Source of the DNA: Anaerolineae bacterium
GTDB lineage: Bacteria > Chloroflexota > Anaerolineae > Aggregatilineales > Phototrophicaceae
Assembly: GCA_026645745.1 (NCBI GenBank)
Contig: JAPKMU010000006.1
Span: forward strand, 1 to 34,592
DNA length: 34,592 nucleotides
Direction of reading: 5' to 3'
Position numbers and translations under genes: made by a program. The notes under the pieces are model-generated. The model saw only the letters and a list, made by a program, of their open reading frames with translations. It searched no databases and was not told where the DNA came from. This document shows, piece after piece, positions 1 through 8,072 of the stretch; the first letter of the stretch is position 1; each line of letters starts with the position of its first letter.

Positions 1-199
1 CACCCGCGCCTTGCAGCCACAGCATCACTTGATAGACGACATAGGCGCTGAGGAGCATAAACTCGCCATGCGCGAAGTTGATGACGTCGCTGGACTTGAA
101 CACCAGCACCAAACCGAGCGCGATCAAGCCGAGCAGCGCACCTTCGCTTAAGCCGGTGTACGTCAGTCGGATGAACTTTAATAATAAGTCTGCGTCCAC
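1..199 (-). CDS. livH: Branched-chain amino-acid-type ABC transporter permease, N-terminal fragment (LivH family)
   Basis: Only the first 66 codons are present; the gene continues off the left edge. The proposed start is a GTG at 199 with an ACGAGG-like Shine-Dalgarno about 5 nt upstream. The start lies 13 nt after the stop of the acyl-CoA ligase gene, so it is probably co-transcribed with it. The translation begins VDADLLLKFIRLTYTGLSEG and contains GALLGLIALGLVLVF followed by INFAHGEFML, the typical first membrane helix and N(F/L)AHGEF motif of LivH-type permeases. The protein would form part of the membrane channel of a HAAT-family importer with the LivG ATPase upstream. The substrate cannot be told from this fragment: the family moves leucine/isoleucine/valine but also amides, urea and aromatic acids. 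Confidence 0.8.
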   Translation of the reverse strand, partial: MDADLLLKFIRLTYTGLSEGALLGLIALGLVLVFKSSDVINFAHGEFMLLSAYVVYQVMLWLQGAG

Positions 200-212
200 A
201 AAAGCCTCGTCT

Positions 213-2114
213 TTATTCGTCCATGCTTTCGATTCGAACATCCACCTGAATCGTCTGCGTCTTCCCGTCCTGATACGTGATGGTGCTGACGATGTGTACG
301 CTCCCAGTATCGCCATACAGTCCACCGACCAATTCGTGATAGCGCTGCGCGACAAAACCACGCCGAACTTTGCGCGTGCGCGTCAGTTCGGCATCGTCCG
401 CATCCAGTTCTTTGTAGAGAAGCAGGAAGCGGCGGATGCGTGCTGCTGGCGGCAAGTCGGAATTCGTCCGTTCAACTTCTTTGCGGATCAGCGCGTAGAC
501 GGGCGGCTTCTGCGAAAGGTCGGTGTACGTCGTATACGCGATCTTGTTGTTTTCTGCCCACTTGCCCACGTTGCCAAAATCGATGTTGATCATCGCGGTC
601 ACAAACGGATAATCGCCGCCGAACACAACTGCTTCTCGTACATAAGGGCTGAACTTGAGCTTGTTTTCGATAAACTGCGGCGAGAATCGTGTTCCATCTG
701 CCAATGTCATCACATCTTTTGCACGGTCGATCACGATCAGGTGACCGCTTTCATCAAAGTAACCGGCATCCCCTGTCCGCACCCATCCGTCAGGTGTGAT
801 CGTCTTGCTGGTGGCTTCGTCGTCGTTGTAATAACCTTGAAAGCAAACCGAGCCGCGCACGAGTATCTCGCCGCTTTCGTCGCAACTGACTTCAGCACCG
901 GGAAATGGCGTCCCGACGGTCTGGAACTTAATCTCATCGTCGCGGTGGAGCACACAGATACCCGTTGTTTCGGTTTGTCCGTACCCCTGCTTCAGATTGA
1001 CGCCCATCGCATGATAAAACCGGAAGATATCCGGTCCGAGCGCCGCGCCTGCCGTGTACGCCCAGCGCACATTCGACAAGCCAAGTTGATCAAGCAGGTT
1101 GCGGAAAACCAACCAATAAGCGAAACGCGCCATTAAGCGCCCGATCGCGCCCATCGGTTTGCCGTCGAACTTCGCGTTTGCTGCACGATAACCCACGCTC
1201 ATCGCCCAATTGAACATGGCGCGCTTGAGGCGGTCGGCATCCTCGATTTTCACTTGAACCTGACTAACCATGTTTTCCCAGATGCGCGGGGGAGCAAACA
1301 TGATGTGCGGTCCGATTTCGCGGATATTCGTCTGAACGGTTTCTGGTTCTTCAGGAAAGTTGAGCGCGAACCCAATTTTCAGCCCGCATGCCATCGACAT
1401 CATCTGCTCACCGATCCATGCCAGCGGCAGGAACGATACAAACTGGTGATCTTGCGTGAAGTGGTCTACCGAGGTCATGCCATCCGCCATCGACATCAAG
1501 TTGTGATGGCTGATCTTCGCGAGCTTCGGGCGCGAGGTTGTGCCGGAAGTCGTGCTGATGATAGCGATATCCTCAGCAGTCCCCAGATCAACCTGTTGAT
1601 CATAAAAGTGCGGGGTGTTTTCGTGGTAGGTGATCCCTGCCGATTCAACGTCTGGGAAACCCATCAAGAACGGTTCGGCATAGTTGCGCAGCCCTTTGGG
1701 ATCGTAGTAGATCAGCTTATCCACCGTCGGCAGTTGATCCCAGATTTCGATCAACTTATCGACCTGTTCCTGATCTTCAACGACGATAAAGCGCGCGTCG
1801 CATTTCTCGGCGATATACGCGATTTCTTCTGCGACCGAGTCTTGATAAATACCAATTGATGCGCCGCCCAACGACTGCGCTGCGACTTCCGAGATCACCC
1901 ACTCCGGGCGGTTATCTCCGATGATGATGATCCGGTCACCGCGCTGAAAACCGAGCGTGTGCATGCCCAGCGCAAAATTGCGGACACGCTCCGCGAACAT
2001 CCTCCATGAAACCGACTGCCACACCCCAAAACGTTTCTCGCGTAGGGCGATCTTTTCGTTGAACCGCTGAGCATTTTCTCGTAACTGTTTTGGCAGCGTA
2101 TCAACCGCCATCAT
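213..2114 (-). CDS. AMP-dependent acyl-CoA synthetase/ligase (long-chain fatty-acid type)
   Basis: A 633-residue ANL-superfamily enzyme that activates a carboxylic acid to acyl-AMP and then acyl-CoA. Visible motifs in order: P-loop STTSGTTSRPK (187-197), adenine-binding GYGQTETTG (377-385), GWVRTGDAGYFDESG (443-457) with the ribose-binding Asp, the hinge region IDRAKDV (462-468), and a C-terminal TRTRKVRRG segment (579-586) in the region of the A10 catalytic lysine. The length fits bacterial long-chain acyl-CoA ligases. Two adjacent ATGs (2114 and 2111) are possible starts; GAGGG lies 3 nt from the first and 6 nt from the second, so 2111 may be the true start. The gene sits between livG and livH on the same strand. 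This arrangement suggests that the transported substrate, or a product of it, is a carboxylic acid activated on entry. The exact acyl substrate is not decidable from sequence. Confidence 0.9.
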   Translation of the reverse strand: MMAVDTLPKQLRENAQRFNEKIALREKRFGVWQSVSWRMFAERVRNFALGMHTLGFQRGDRIIIIGDNRPEWVISEVAAQSLGGASIGIYQDSVAEEIAYIAEKCDARFIVVEDQEQVDKLIEIWDQLPTVDKLIYYDPKGLRNYAEPFLMGFPDVESAGITYHENTPHFYDQQVDLGTAEDIAIISTTSGTTSRPKLAKISHHNLMSMADGMTSVDHFTQDHQFVSFLPLAWIGEQMMSMACGLKIGFALNFPEEPETVQTNIREIGPHIMFAPPRIWENMVSQVQVKIEDADRLKRAMFNWAMSVGYRAANAKFDGKPMGAIGRLMARFAYWLVFRNLLDQLGLSNVRWAYTAGAALGPDIFRFYHAMGVNLKQGYGQTETTGICVLHRDDEIKFQTVGTPFPGAEVSCDESGEILVRGSVCFQGYYNDDEATSKTITPDGWVRTGDAGYFDESGHLIVIDRAKDVMTLADGTRFSPQFIENKLKFSPYVREAVVFGGDYPFVTAMINIDFGNVGKWAENNKIAYTTYTDLSQKPPVYALIRKEVERTNSDLPPAARIRRFLLLYKELDADDAELTRTRKVRRGFVAQRYHELVGGLYGDTGSVHIVSTITYQDGKTQTIQVDVRIESMDE

Positions 2115-2141
2115 CTACCCTCTTCAAAAGAAATAAAACGA

Positions 2142-2951
2142 TTACCCTTTACCGAGGTACGCCCGAACCACATCGGGATTCTCTTTAATTTCAGCAGGCG
2201 TTCCGGTTGCAATACAACGTCCAAAGTCCAAGACCGCGATTTGATCGCTGATGTCCATCACCACGCCCATATCATGTTCAATCAAAACGATGGTCACGCC
2301 CCATTCCTCATTGATGTCGAGAACATAGCGGGCGATGTCTTCTTTTTCTTCGGCGTTCATCCCCGCCATTGGCTCATCGAGCAGGAGCAGGCTTGGATTG
2401 ATTGCCAAGGCGCGCCCTAATTCCACCCGCTTTTGCAGCCCATACGCCAATGCGCCCACCGTCTGATTACGAATATTCTGAATTTCCAACAGATCGATCA
2501 CATACTCGACAAAGCGGCGGTGATTGATTTCCTCGCGCTGGGCTGCTCCCCAATACATCAACGCACTGAAGACATTTTTACGCATATGGACATGCCGCCC
2601 CAGCATGAGGTTATCCAGCACTGACATGTGACTGAATAATTCGATATTCTGGAATGCACGGGCGATACCGAGACGGGGTAGTTGGTGAGGAGGAGACTTA
2701 ACGAGATTCGTGCTGCCGTAAAGAATGCGCCCCCGTTGGGGACGATACAGCCCGCAAATGCAGTTGAGCATACTTGTTTTACCCGCGCCGTTCGGTCCAA
2801 TGATGGCGAATATTTCACCAACATTCACCGTAAAGCTCACGTCAGATAGGGCATTCACCCCTCCGAAACTCAGGAAAACATTCTCAACCTGCAGCGGATA
2901 TGCGGCAGGACGATCAGCTTCATAAGGTCGTGCAAACCGTGATAGCTGCAT
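2142..2951 (-). CDS. livG: ABC transporter ATP-binding protein, branched-chain amino-acid type
   Basis: A 269-residue ABC ATPase. Walker A GPNGAGKTS (52-60), a signature region of the LivG/LivF kind LAYGLQKRVELGRAL (168-182, in place of LSGGQ), Walker B LLLLDEPMAGM (188-198) and the switch His in IEHDMGVV (225-232) are all present. The MNAEEKEDIARYV segment and VMDISDQIAVLDFGR are typical of LivG. About 20 residues precede the first family-conserved stretch, so a later start is conceivable. It powers import through LivH/LivM-type permeases in the cytoplasmic membrane. It is the first gene of a minus-strand operon with the acyl-CoA ligase (27-nt gap) and livH, and is divergent from the MBL-fold gene across 84 bp. 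Confidence 0.9.
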   Translation of the reverse strand: MQLSRFARPYEADRPAAYPLQVENVFLSFGGVNALSDVSFTVNVGEIFAIIGPNGAGKTSMLNCICGLYRPQRGRILYGSTNLVKSPPHQLPRLGIARAFQNIELFSHMSVLDNLMLGRHVHMRKNVFSALMYWGAAQREEINHRRFVEYVIDLLEIQNIRNQTVGALAYGLQKRVELGRALAINPSLLLLDEPMAGMNAEEKEDIARYVLDINEEWGVTIVLIEHDMGVVMDISDQIAVLDFGRCIATGTPAEIKENPDVVRAYLGKG

Positions 2952-3035
2952 TTATGAGTCTCAAAAAAACTAAAGGCGGAAACGATTTATTACAATTTGG
3001 CACACATTTCGTTAGTATATCGGTGATATTATGCC

Positions 3036-4061
3036 GTGCGCGCGGATCGCAGTCAAATGAAAAGTAAAAGTGACAAACGTAATATATTGGACGATTCTGT
3101 GTCATCAATTCTGTTCTTTCAGCGACTTTTTCCAAGCGCGAACAGCATTCTCGTGCGCGGAAATCGTCCCATCCTCATTGATCCCGGCTTCCAAACTGAT
3201 CTTTCCGAAACCGAGCAGTTGATTTCAAACGCCGGTGTACCCCCTTCCCAAGTCGCGTTGATCGTCAACACGCACTACCACAGCGATCATGTTGGCGGTA
3301 ATCATGGATTTCAGACGCACTGGCACACCCCCATCGCGGCATCTGCGATTGATGCTCGCCTCATCAATGATCGGGATCGGGATGCGTGCGCCGCAGAATG
3401 GCTCGGTCAGCCTGTTGAACCGTACAGAGTTGATCAAGCGCTGATGCCGGGGGACGTTTTGTCAACAGGAGCGGTCGATCTCGAAGTGATCGCCGCGCCG
3501 GGGCACACGCTCGGTCATATTGTGCTATTTGCGCGTGAATCGGGGGTTTTGATCGCCGGGGATACGTTTCACGCCGATGATGTCGCATGGTTGAACGTGT
3601 TTCGAGAAGGTGCGGCAGCGATCTACCGGATGATGGACACGTTGGATCGGCTGGCGGCGCTGCCGTTGAAACGCTCGTACAGCGGGCATGGCGCGCCGTG
3701 CGAAACGCCGATTCATACCATCGACGCGGCACGGCGGCGCTACGAAAAGTGGATTCATGATCCGCAGAAAATCGGATGGCACGCGTGCAAGCGCATCTTC
3801 ACGTATGCGCTGATGCTCGAAGACGGGATGATCCGCCCAGAAATCGAGCGCTATCTGCTGCGCGCGAACTGGTTTTATGACTATGCGCGGTTCGTGTTCG
3901 ATCAATCCCCCGCCGAGTTTGTCCAGCCGCTCTTGGACGAATGCACCCGATCCGGCGGCGCAGAGTGGCGCGGCGATAAACTGTATGCCCGCGCGCCGTA
4001 TGTCGCGCCACCGCGCGGCTACGCCGATTCTGCGAAACCGCCGAAGGATTGGGATAGGTGA
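3036..4061 (+). CDS. MBL-fold metallo-hydrolase
   Basis: Metallo-beta-lactamase-fold hydrolase. Using the GTG at 3036, the metal-binding motif THYHSDHVGG falls at 79-88 (H80, H82, D84, H85). The downstream ligands are in APGHTLGH (His157 or His161), the bridging Asp in AGDTFH (D176) and a final His in SGHG (H218). About 120 residues follow the catalytic domain, rich in aromatic and basic residues, probably a helical substrate-recognition domain as in glyoxalase II-like and lactamase-like proteins. The start is uncertain: ATG 3057 is in frame and likely as good as GTG 3036, and neither has a clear Shine-Dalgarno. The substrate is unknown (thioester, phosphodiester and lactone hydrolases all share this fold). 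It stands alone between divergent livG and a convergent small membrane protein. Confidence 0.85.
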   Translation: MRADRSQMKSKSDKRNILDDSVSSILFFQRLFPSANSILVRGNRPILIDPGFQTDLSETEQLISNAGVPPSQVALIVNTHYHSDHVGGNHGFQTHWHTPIAASAIDARLINDRDRDACAAEWLGQPVEPYRVDQALMPGDVLSTGAVDLEVIAAPGHTLGHIVLFARESGVLIAGDTFHADDVAWLNVFREGAAAIYRMMDTLDRLAALPLKRSYSGHGAPCETPIHTIDAARRRYEKWIHDPQKIGWHACKRIFTYALMLEDGMIRPEIERYLLRANWFYDYARFVFDQSPAEFVQPLLDECTRSGGAEWRGDKLYARAPYVAPPRGYADSAKPPKDWDR

Positions 4062-4070
4062 ACAGCTCGC

Positions 4071-4418
4071 CTACCTCAAGAAGTCATATACTGCGTAGAC
4101 TGCTGCAAAAAGCAGACCAAAGAAGACCCCTGAAAACACACCCGCGATTGGGACAGAATACAGGAAGTCTTTGTTTACTCCACCGTCCATCAAACACGCT
4201 GCAAGAATCAACAGGGGGATGCCGCTTCCCGCCAGATATCCTACTCCCAGAATCCGAGCTGGCGATCCTTTTAGAGTAATTGAGAACAGAGGGGTAGATA
4301 CGCACCTACCCATGCCAAAACCGATGGTTGTTCTCCGTCTTTTGATGGCGAGTATTCCCGCCACAAGACCAGCACTCAGGAATGCCCATGGAAAAATGAA
4401 ATCCATAAATGCACTCAT
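4071..4418 (-). CDS. Small integral membrane protein of unknown function
   Basis: A 115-residue protein that I do not recognise. It has about four hydrophobic segments: FPWAFLSAGLVAGILAI near the N-terminus, ILGVGYLAGSGIPLLILAACL in the middle, then VPIAGVFSGVFFGLLFAAVYAV at the end. A short basic loop (KRRRTTIG) lies between the first and the rest. It starts 12 nt after the stop of the upstream aminotransferase gene on the same strand, with GAGGGA about 8 nt before the ATG, so it is probably co-transcribed. Its end lies 9 bp from the stop of the convergent MBL-fold gene. It may be a lineage-specific protein; the context gives no clear role. Confidence 0.6.
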   Translation of the reverse strand: MSAFMDFIFPWAFLSAGLVAGILAIKRRRTTIGFGMGRCVSTPLFSITLKGSPARILGVGYLAGSGIPLLILAACLMDGGVNKDFLYSVPIAGVFSGVFFGLLFAAVYAVYDFLR

Positions 4419-4430
4419 AATGCTCTTCCC

Positions 4431-5540
4431 TCACCGCAGCCCCTGCAAAACCTTCCCTAACGCCGCGATTCCTTCTTCAATCGTCTGCTCCGGCAGATAA
4501 GCGAAGCACAAACGCAGATGCGAGTCGTCTTTCACATCGGCATACGACGCCGCGCCGGGAAATATCTCGATCCCGTGGGCTTGCGCCGCCTGAATCACTG
4601 ATACTGCCGACATCCCATCCGGCACACTCGCCCAGATGAAATATCCCCCACCCGGTGCTGACCAATTCAACCAATCCGGCATATGGCGATCCATCGCCGC
4701 CGCCATGACATCATGCTTGCGCGCGTAGAACCGCCGCGCCGCTTCGATTTGTGCGCCAAACTCACCCGATTCGATGTATGCCGATACAACTTCCGTATTG
4801 AACATGCTCGTCCCGCCGTCACCCTTAAAACGTTGGATGGTGGCGATCATCGGCGGCGTGGCATACACCCACCCCACGCGAAGCGCGGGCATCACCAGCT
4901 TAGAAACAGAGGCAATCGTCACCACGCGCCCGCTTGTGTCAAACGACTTAATGATCGGTGGCGGCGCTGCGCCGTAATACAGCGGTTGATAGGTCACGTC
5001 TTCCAGAATCGTAAAATTATGCCGTTCCGCCAGCGCGAGCAGCGCCTTACGATTTTCGACGCTGTAACAAATCCCCGTCGGGTTATGGAATGCCGGAATC
5101 GCATAAAACAGTTTAACCCGGCTGCCGTACTCCTTGAGTGTGCGTTCGAGGGCTTCGAGATCAATCCCGTCACTGCGAATCGGCACGCCGACCACTTGAA
5201 CGCGGCTCATCTGAAAGATTGTCACGGCGAAGAAGAATGTGGGACTTTCGACGATGACCACATCCCCCGGTTGAGTCAGCGCACGGCATGTCGTATCGGC
5301 GCTTGAAAGTGCGCCTGTCGTCACGATGATCTCCTCGACGCTGGTTGGCATCCCATACAACTCTGCCACCAAGCGCGCGATTTGGGTGCGTGCGCGCATC
5401 GTTCCCGGTAATTCGCCCGCATATTGAAGCGCATCGCTGTGCAGCATGATCGCGTGCATGAATTGGTCTATTCGCTCACGCGGGATGAGCGATAAATCCG
5501 GGTAGCCAGTTTTGAAATCATAAAGAACCGTGTTAGCCAT
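4431..5540 (-). CDS. PLP-dependent aminotransferase, class I/II fold type I
   Basis: A 369-residue fold-type I aminotransferase. The Schiff-base lysine is K214 in SVSKLVMPALRVGW, followed by the phosphate-binding Arg221. Other PLP contacts are N153 in FHNPTG, D181 in ILEDVTY and Y184. The N-terminus (YDFKTGYPDLSLIP) and the domain order resemble the MocR C-terminal domain, 2-aminoadipate or aromatic/branched-chain aminotransferase group, without a GntR DNA-binding domain. The ATG at 5540 has TAGGA 7 nt upstream. It transfers an amino group between an amino acid and a 2-oxoacid in the cytoplasm; the specific substrate is not readable from sequence. It is divergent from glgX across 96 bp and is followed by the small membrane protein gene. 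Confidence 0.87.
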   Translation of the reverse strand: MANTVLYDFKTGYPDLSLIPRERIDQFMHAIMLHSDALQYAGELPGTMRARTQIARLVAELYGMPTSVEEIIVTTGALSSADTTCRALTQPGDVVIVESPTFFFAVTIFQMSRVQVVGVPIRSDGIDLEALERTLKEYGSRVKLFYAIPAFHNPTGICYSVENRKALLALAERHNFTILEDVTYQPLYYGAAPPPIIKSFDTSGRVVTIASVSKLVMPALRVGWVYATPPMIATIQRFKGDGGTSMFNTEVVSAYIESGEFGAQIEAARRFYARKHDVMAAAMDRHMPDWLNWSAPGGGYFIWASVPDGMSAVSVIQAAQAHGIEIFPGAASYADVKDDSHLRLCFAYLPEQTIEEGIAALGKVLQGLR

Positions 5541-5593
5541 AAGATTTCCTAATGAACAATAGGTCTTTCAGCAGATCACGACCTAAGCACTTC

Positions 5594-5602
5594 TGATATG
5601 AT
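5594..5602 (+). promoter_or_regulatory. Probable extended -10 promoter of glgX
   Basis: TGATATGAT fits an extended -10 (TGn followed by TATGAT). It would give a transcript start near 5609 and a leader of about 28 nt before the glgX ATG. No convincing -35 lies 17 nt upstream, which is tolerable for extended -10 promoters. This is inference from consensus only. Confidence 0.35.
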
Positions 5603-5636
5603 AACCGATGGTTCATTGCATAGGTGAAAATACTCG

Positions 5637-7877
5637 ATGACGAACGAAGCACAGCAGGTCAGCACCAACTCCGCTGTTGAGCCGGTTCCTTCTCGTAAGC
5701 TCTCTGATTACACAAGCAGCCCATATCCGATCGGGCGCGGCACACCGATGCCGCTTGGCGCGACACCTGTACCCAACGGTGTCAATTTCGCGGTTTTTTC
5801 CAAACACGCGACAGGCGTTGTACTGGTCTTATACCGTAAGGGCGAATCGGAACCGATGGCAGAGATTCGTTTCCCCGATAACTATCGCGTGGGAAACGTC
5901 TACTGCATGACGGTTTATGACATCAATCACCGCCAAATCGAATACGGGCTGCGCGTATTCGGTCCTTATGACGCAAAGCGCGGACATCGCTTTAATCCGG
6001 ACGAAATCCTCATCGATCCACACGCACAAGCGATCACCGGGCGCGGCAAATGGCGCGAACGCGGCGAATTGTTCACCAGCGGGAATGATTTTCCGTATCG
6101 CGGGCGTATCCCCGGTCATGATTTTGATTGGCATGGAGATCGCACGCTTAATCACCCCATCGAAGACCTCGTGATCTACGAAATGCATGTACGGGGGTTC
6201 ACCGCGCACCCGTCATCAGGCGTGCGTCACCCCGGCACATATGGCGCAGTCGTCGAAAAAATCCCGTACTTGAAGAGCATCGGTGTTAACGCAGTAGAAC
6301 TCCTCCCCGTTTTCGACTTTGACGAATTTGAGCATAACATCGTCGTCCCGCCGCCGGATGCGCCGATCAACTACTGGGGGTACAGCACCGTCAACTTCTT
6401 CTCGCCGAAAGCTGGGTTTGCGGCTGGCGGCGCAAGCGAAGGCGAAATCGATGAGTTCAAGTACATGGTACGCGAACTCCACAAGGCGGGCATCGAAGTT
6501 ATCCTCGATGTGGTGTTCAACCATACCGCTGAAGGCAACGAGCACGGTCCGACCCTCTCGTTTAAGGGGGTGGACAATCAAACCTACTACATGCTCACAC
6601 CCGACGGCTACTACTACAATTTCAGCGGAACCGGGAACACCTTCAACTGTAATCAGCCCGCCGTGATCCAGTTTATCGTCGATGCGCTCCGCCATTGGGT
6701 GTTTGCTTATCATATCGATGGTTTCCGTTTCGATCTTGCGTCGATCTTGGCGCGCCGCGAAGATGGCACGCCGCTCGGTGATCCGCCGCTGCTCAAAACG
6801 ATCGCACATGATCCTGTTTTGGGGCGTACCAAGTTGATCGCAGAACCTTGGGACGCGGGCGGCTTATATCATGTCGGTGGATTCCCGGATTATGGGCGTT
6901 GGGGCGAATGGAACGGCAAATACCGCGATACCATCCGTAAATTCGTGCGCAGTGATGCCGGTACGGTGCCGGAAATGATGCAGCGCCTCATGGGATCGCG
7001 CGATCTGTACCCAACACGCGGACCTATCGCGTCCGTCAATTTCGTCATCGCCCATGATGGGTTTACGCTCAACGACTTGTTCAGCTACAACGACAAACAC
7101 AACGAGGCGAACGGCGAAGACAACAGAGACGGCGCGAACGATAACAACAGTTGGAACTGCGGCGTCGAAGGCGAAACCGATGACCCGGAAATTCTGCGCT
7201 TGCGCCGCCGCATGATGAAGAACTCGATAGCGATCCTGATGGTGAGTCAGGGCGTTCCGATGATCAGCATGGGCGATGAAGTTGCCCGCACACAAGGCGG
7301 GAATAACAACGGCTATTGTCAGGATAATGAGATCAGCTATCTCGATTGGACATTCCTTGAGACGAACGCGGAAATCTACCGCTTCTATCAGCACGTGATC
7401 GCTTTCCGGCATCATCATCCTGTCTTACGGCATGGCTATCACTTACGCGGCGAGGATTATCAGGGTGCAGGAATTCCCGATATTTCATGGTATGACGTCG
7501 ATCTCGCTGCGGATCAGCCCGTCAATGAACGTTTGACCCTCGCGTTTTTGTTAAGCGGCAAACACGCGAAAGGCGGTCTTGCTGAGGATAATGACATCTT
7601 CGTTGCCATGAACATGCATTGGGAAGATCAGTATTTCTCACTGCCTCAGCTTCCGGGCAAACGCTGGTTCGTGTTTGCAAACACGGGCGTTGATGCGCCC
7701 TATGATATCTGCGAGCCGGGTGAAGAAGTTCGACTGGATGATCAAGTCAATTTGATGCTGACCTCGCGTTCCGTCATCATTCTAGTTGCGCGCGAAGTCG
7801 ACGAACCTGATCCTGTGCAACCCCAAACTGCGCAAGATTCACAGGGGCGCGCGTCAAAACGCAAAACGAAATCCTAA
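5637..7877 (+). CDS. glgX: Glycogen debranching enzyme GlgX (isoamylase-type alpha-1,6-glucosidase)
   Basis: A 746-residue GH13 subfamily 11 enzyme that hydrolyses alpha-1,6 branches of glycogen. The N-terminal CBM48-like beta-sandwich region starts at GRGTPMPLGATPVPNGVNFA (34-53). GH13 conserved regions follow: DVVFNHTAEG (291-300), DGFRFDLASIL (361-371) with nucleophile D366, AEPWD (402-406) with acid/base E403, and AHDGFTLNDL (472-481) with D474. A C-terminal beta domain ends in a basic tail (RASKRKTKS). The length matches GlgX/TreX. The ATG at 5637 is preceded by AGGTG at 10 nt. No other glycogen gene lies nearby, so it appears to be a stand-alone unit. A strong hairpin lies directly after its stop. 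Confidence 0.95.
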   Translation: MTNEAQQVSTNSAVEPVPSRKLSDYTSSPYPIGRGTPMPLGATPVPNGVNFAVFSKHATGVVLVLYRKGESEPMAEIRFPDNYRVGNVYCMTVYDINHRQIEYGLRVFGPYDAKRGHRFNPDEILIDPHAQAITGRGKWRERGELFTSGNDFPYRGRIPGHDFDWHGDRTLNHPIEDLVIYEMHVRGFTAHPSSGVRHPGTYGAVVEKIPYLKSIGVNAVELLPVFDFDEFEHNIVVPPPDAPINYWGYSTVNFFSPKAGFAAGGASEGEIDEFKYMVRELHKAGIEVILDVVFNHTAEGNEHGPTLSFKGVDNQTYYMLTPDGYYYNFSGTGNTFNCNQPAVIQFIVDALRHWVFAYHIDGFRFDLASILARREDGTPLGDPPLLKTIAHDPVLGRTKLIAEPWDAGGLYHVGGFPDYGRWGEWNGKYRDTIRKFVRSDAGTVPEMMQRLMGSRDLYPTRGPIASVNFVIAHDGFTLNDLFSYNDKHNEANGEDNRDGANDNNSWNCGVEGETDDPEILRLRRRMMKNSIAILMVSQGVPMISMGDEVARTQGGNNNGYCQDNEISYLDWTFLETNAEIYRFYQHVIAFRHHHPVLRHGYHLRGEDYQGAGIPDISWYDVDLAADQPVNERLTLAFLLSGKHAKGGLAEDNDIFVAMNMHWEDQYFSLPQLPGKRWFVFANTGVDAPYDICEPGEEVRLDDQVNLMLTSRSVIILVAREVDEPDPVQPQTAQDSQGRASKRKTKS

Positions 7878-7884
7878 ATGCTCA

Positions 7885-7917
7885 CACGCCCCTTTCTAGA
7901 AGCTAGAAAGGGGCGTG
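7885..7917. terminator. Perfect 15-bp stem-loop after glgX
   Basis: CACGCCCCTTTCTAG and its exact reverse complement are separated by a 3-nt loop (AAG), starting 8 nt after the glgX stop. No run of T follows on either strand, so it is not a canonical intrinsic terminator. It could still end transcription or protect the 3' end of the mRNA. Its decamer ACGCCCCTTT occurs again at 7992-8001. Confidence 0.6.
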
Positions 7918-7991
7918 CTGATCGCTTCGCACCACGCATACCCCCCGCGAAAGCGTCTTCTCGCACCAAAATGAAGAAAGAAAGAAATCTA

Positions 7992-8022
7992 ACGCCCCTT
8001 TGCATCGAAACGTCGGTATACT
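7992..8022 (+). promoter_or_regulatory. Putative promoter and repeat element upstream of the Lrp-aminotransferase operon
   Basis: TATACT at 8017-8022 is a good -10 box and would start transcription near 8029, downstream of the first possible ATG (8028) and upstream of the preferred ATG (8073). No consensus -35 is present. The -35 position is instead covered by ACGCCCCTTT (7992-8001), the same decamer found in the stem of the hairpin at 7885-7917. It may be an operator, for instance for the Lrp-like protein itself, but that is inference. Confidence 0.3.
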
Positions 8023-8072
8023 AAGAAATGAAACGAAGAAATCTTGACACGGATACCAATTCGGAGAAGATC

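Noticed and set aside
78-1136. A 352-codon open frame antisense to the acyl-CoA ligase gene
   Set aside because: It lies wholly opposite a gene with strong family motifs, shows no recognisable domain, and its composition is what the reverse complement of a coding region gives.
1513-1554. Serine in place of the usual second glycine in the ligase P-loop (TSGTTSRPK)
   Set aside because: Serine is an accepted residue at this position of the AMP-binding signature, so it does not indicate loss of activity.
4683-5306. A 207-codon open frame antisense to the first aminotransferase
   Set aside because: The His/Arg-rich translation is typical of an antisense shadow and has no family features; the minus-strand gene is certain.
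8028-8072. A 15-residue longer start for the Lrp-like regulator
   Set aside because: The predicted -10 at 8017-8022 would start the transcript at about 8029; ATG 8073 has the better ribosome binding site and the family-typical N-terminus.
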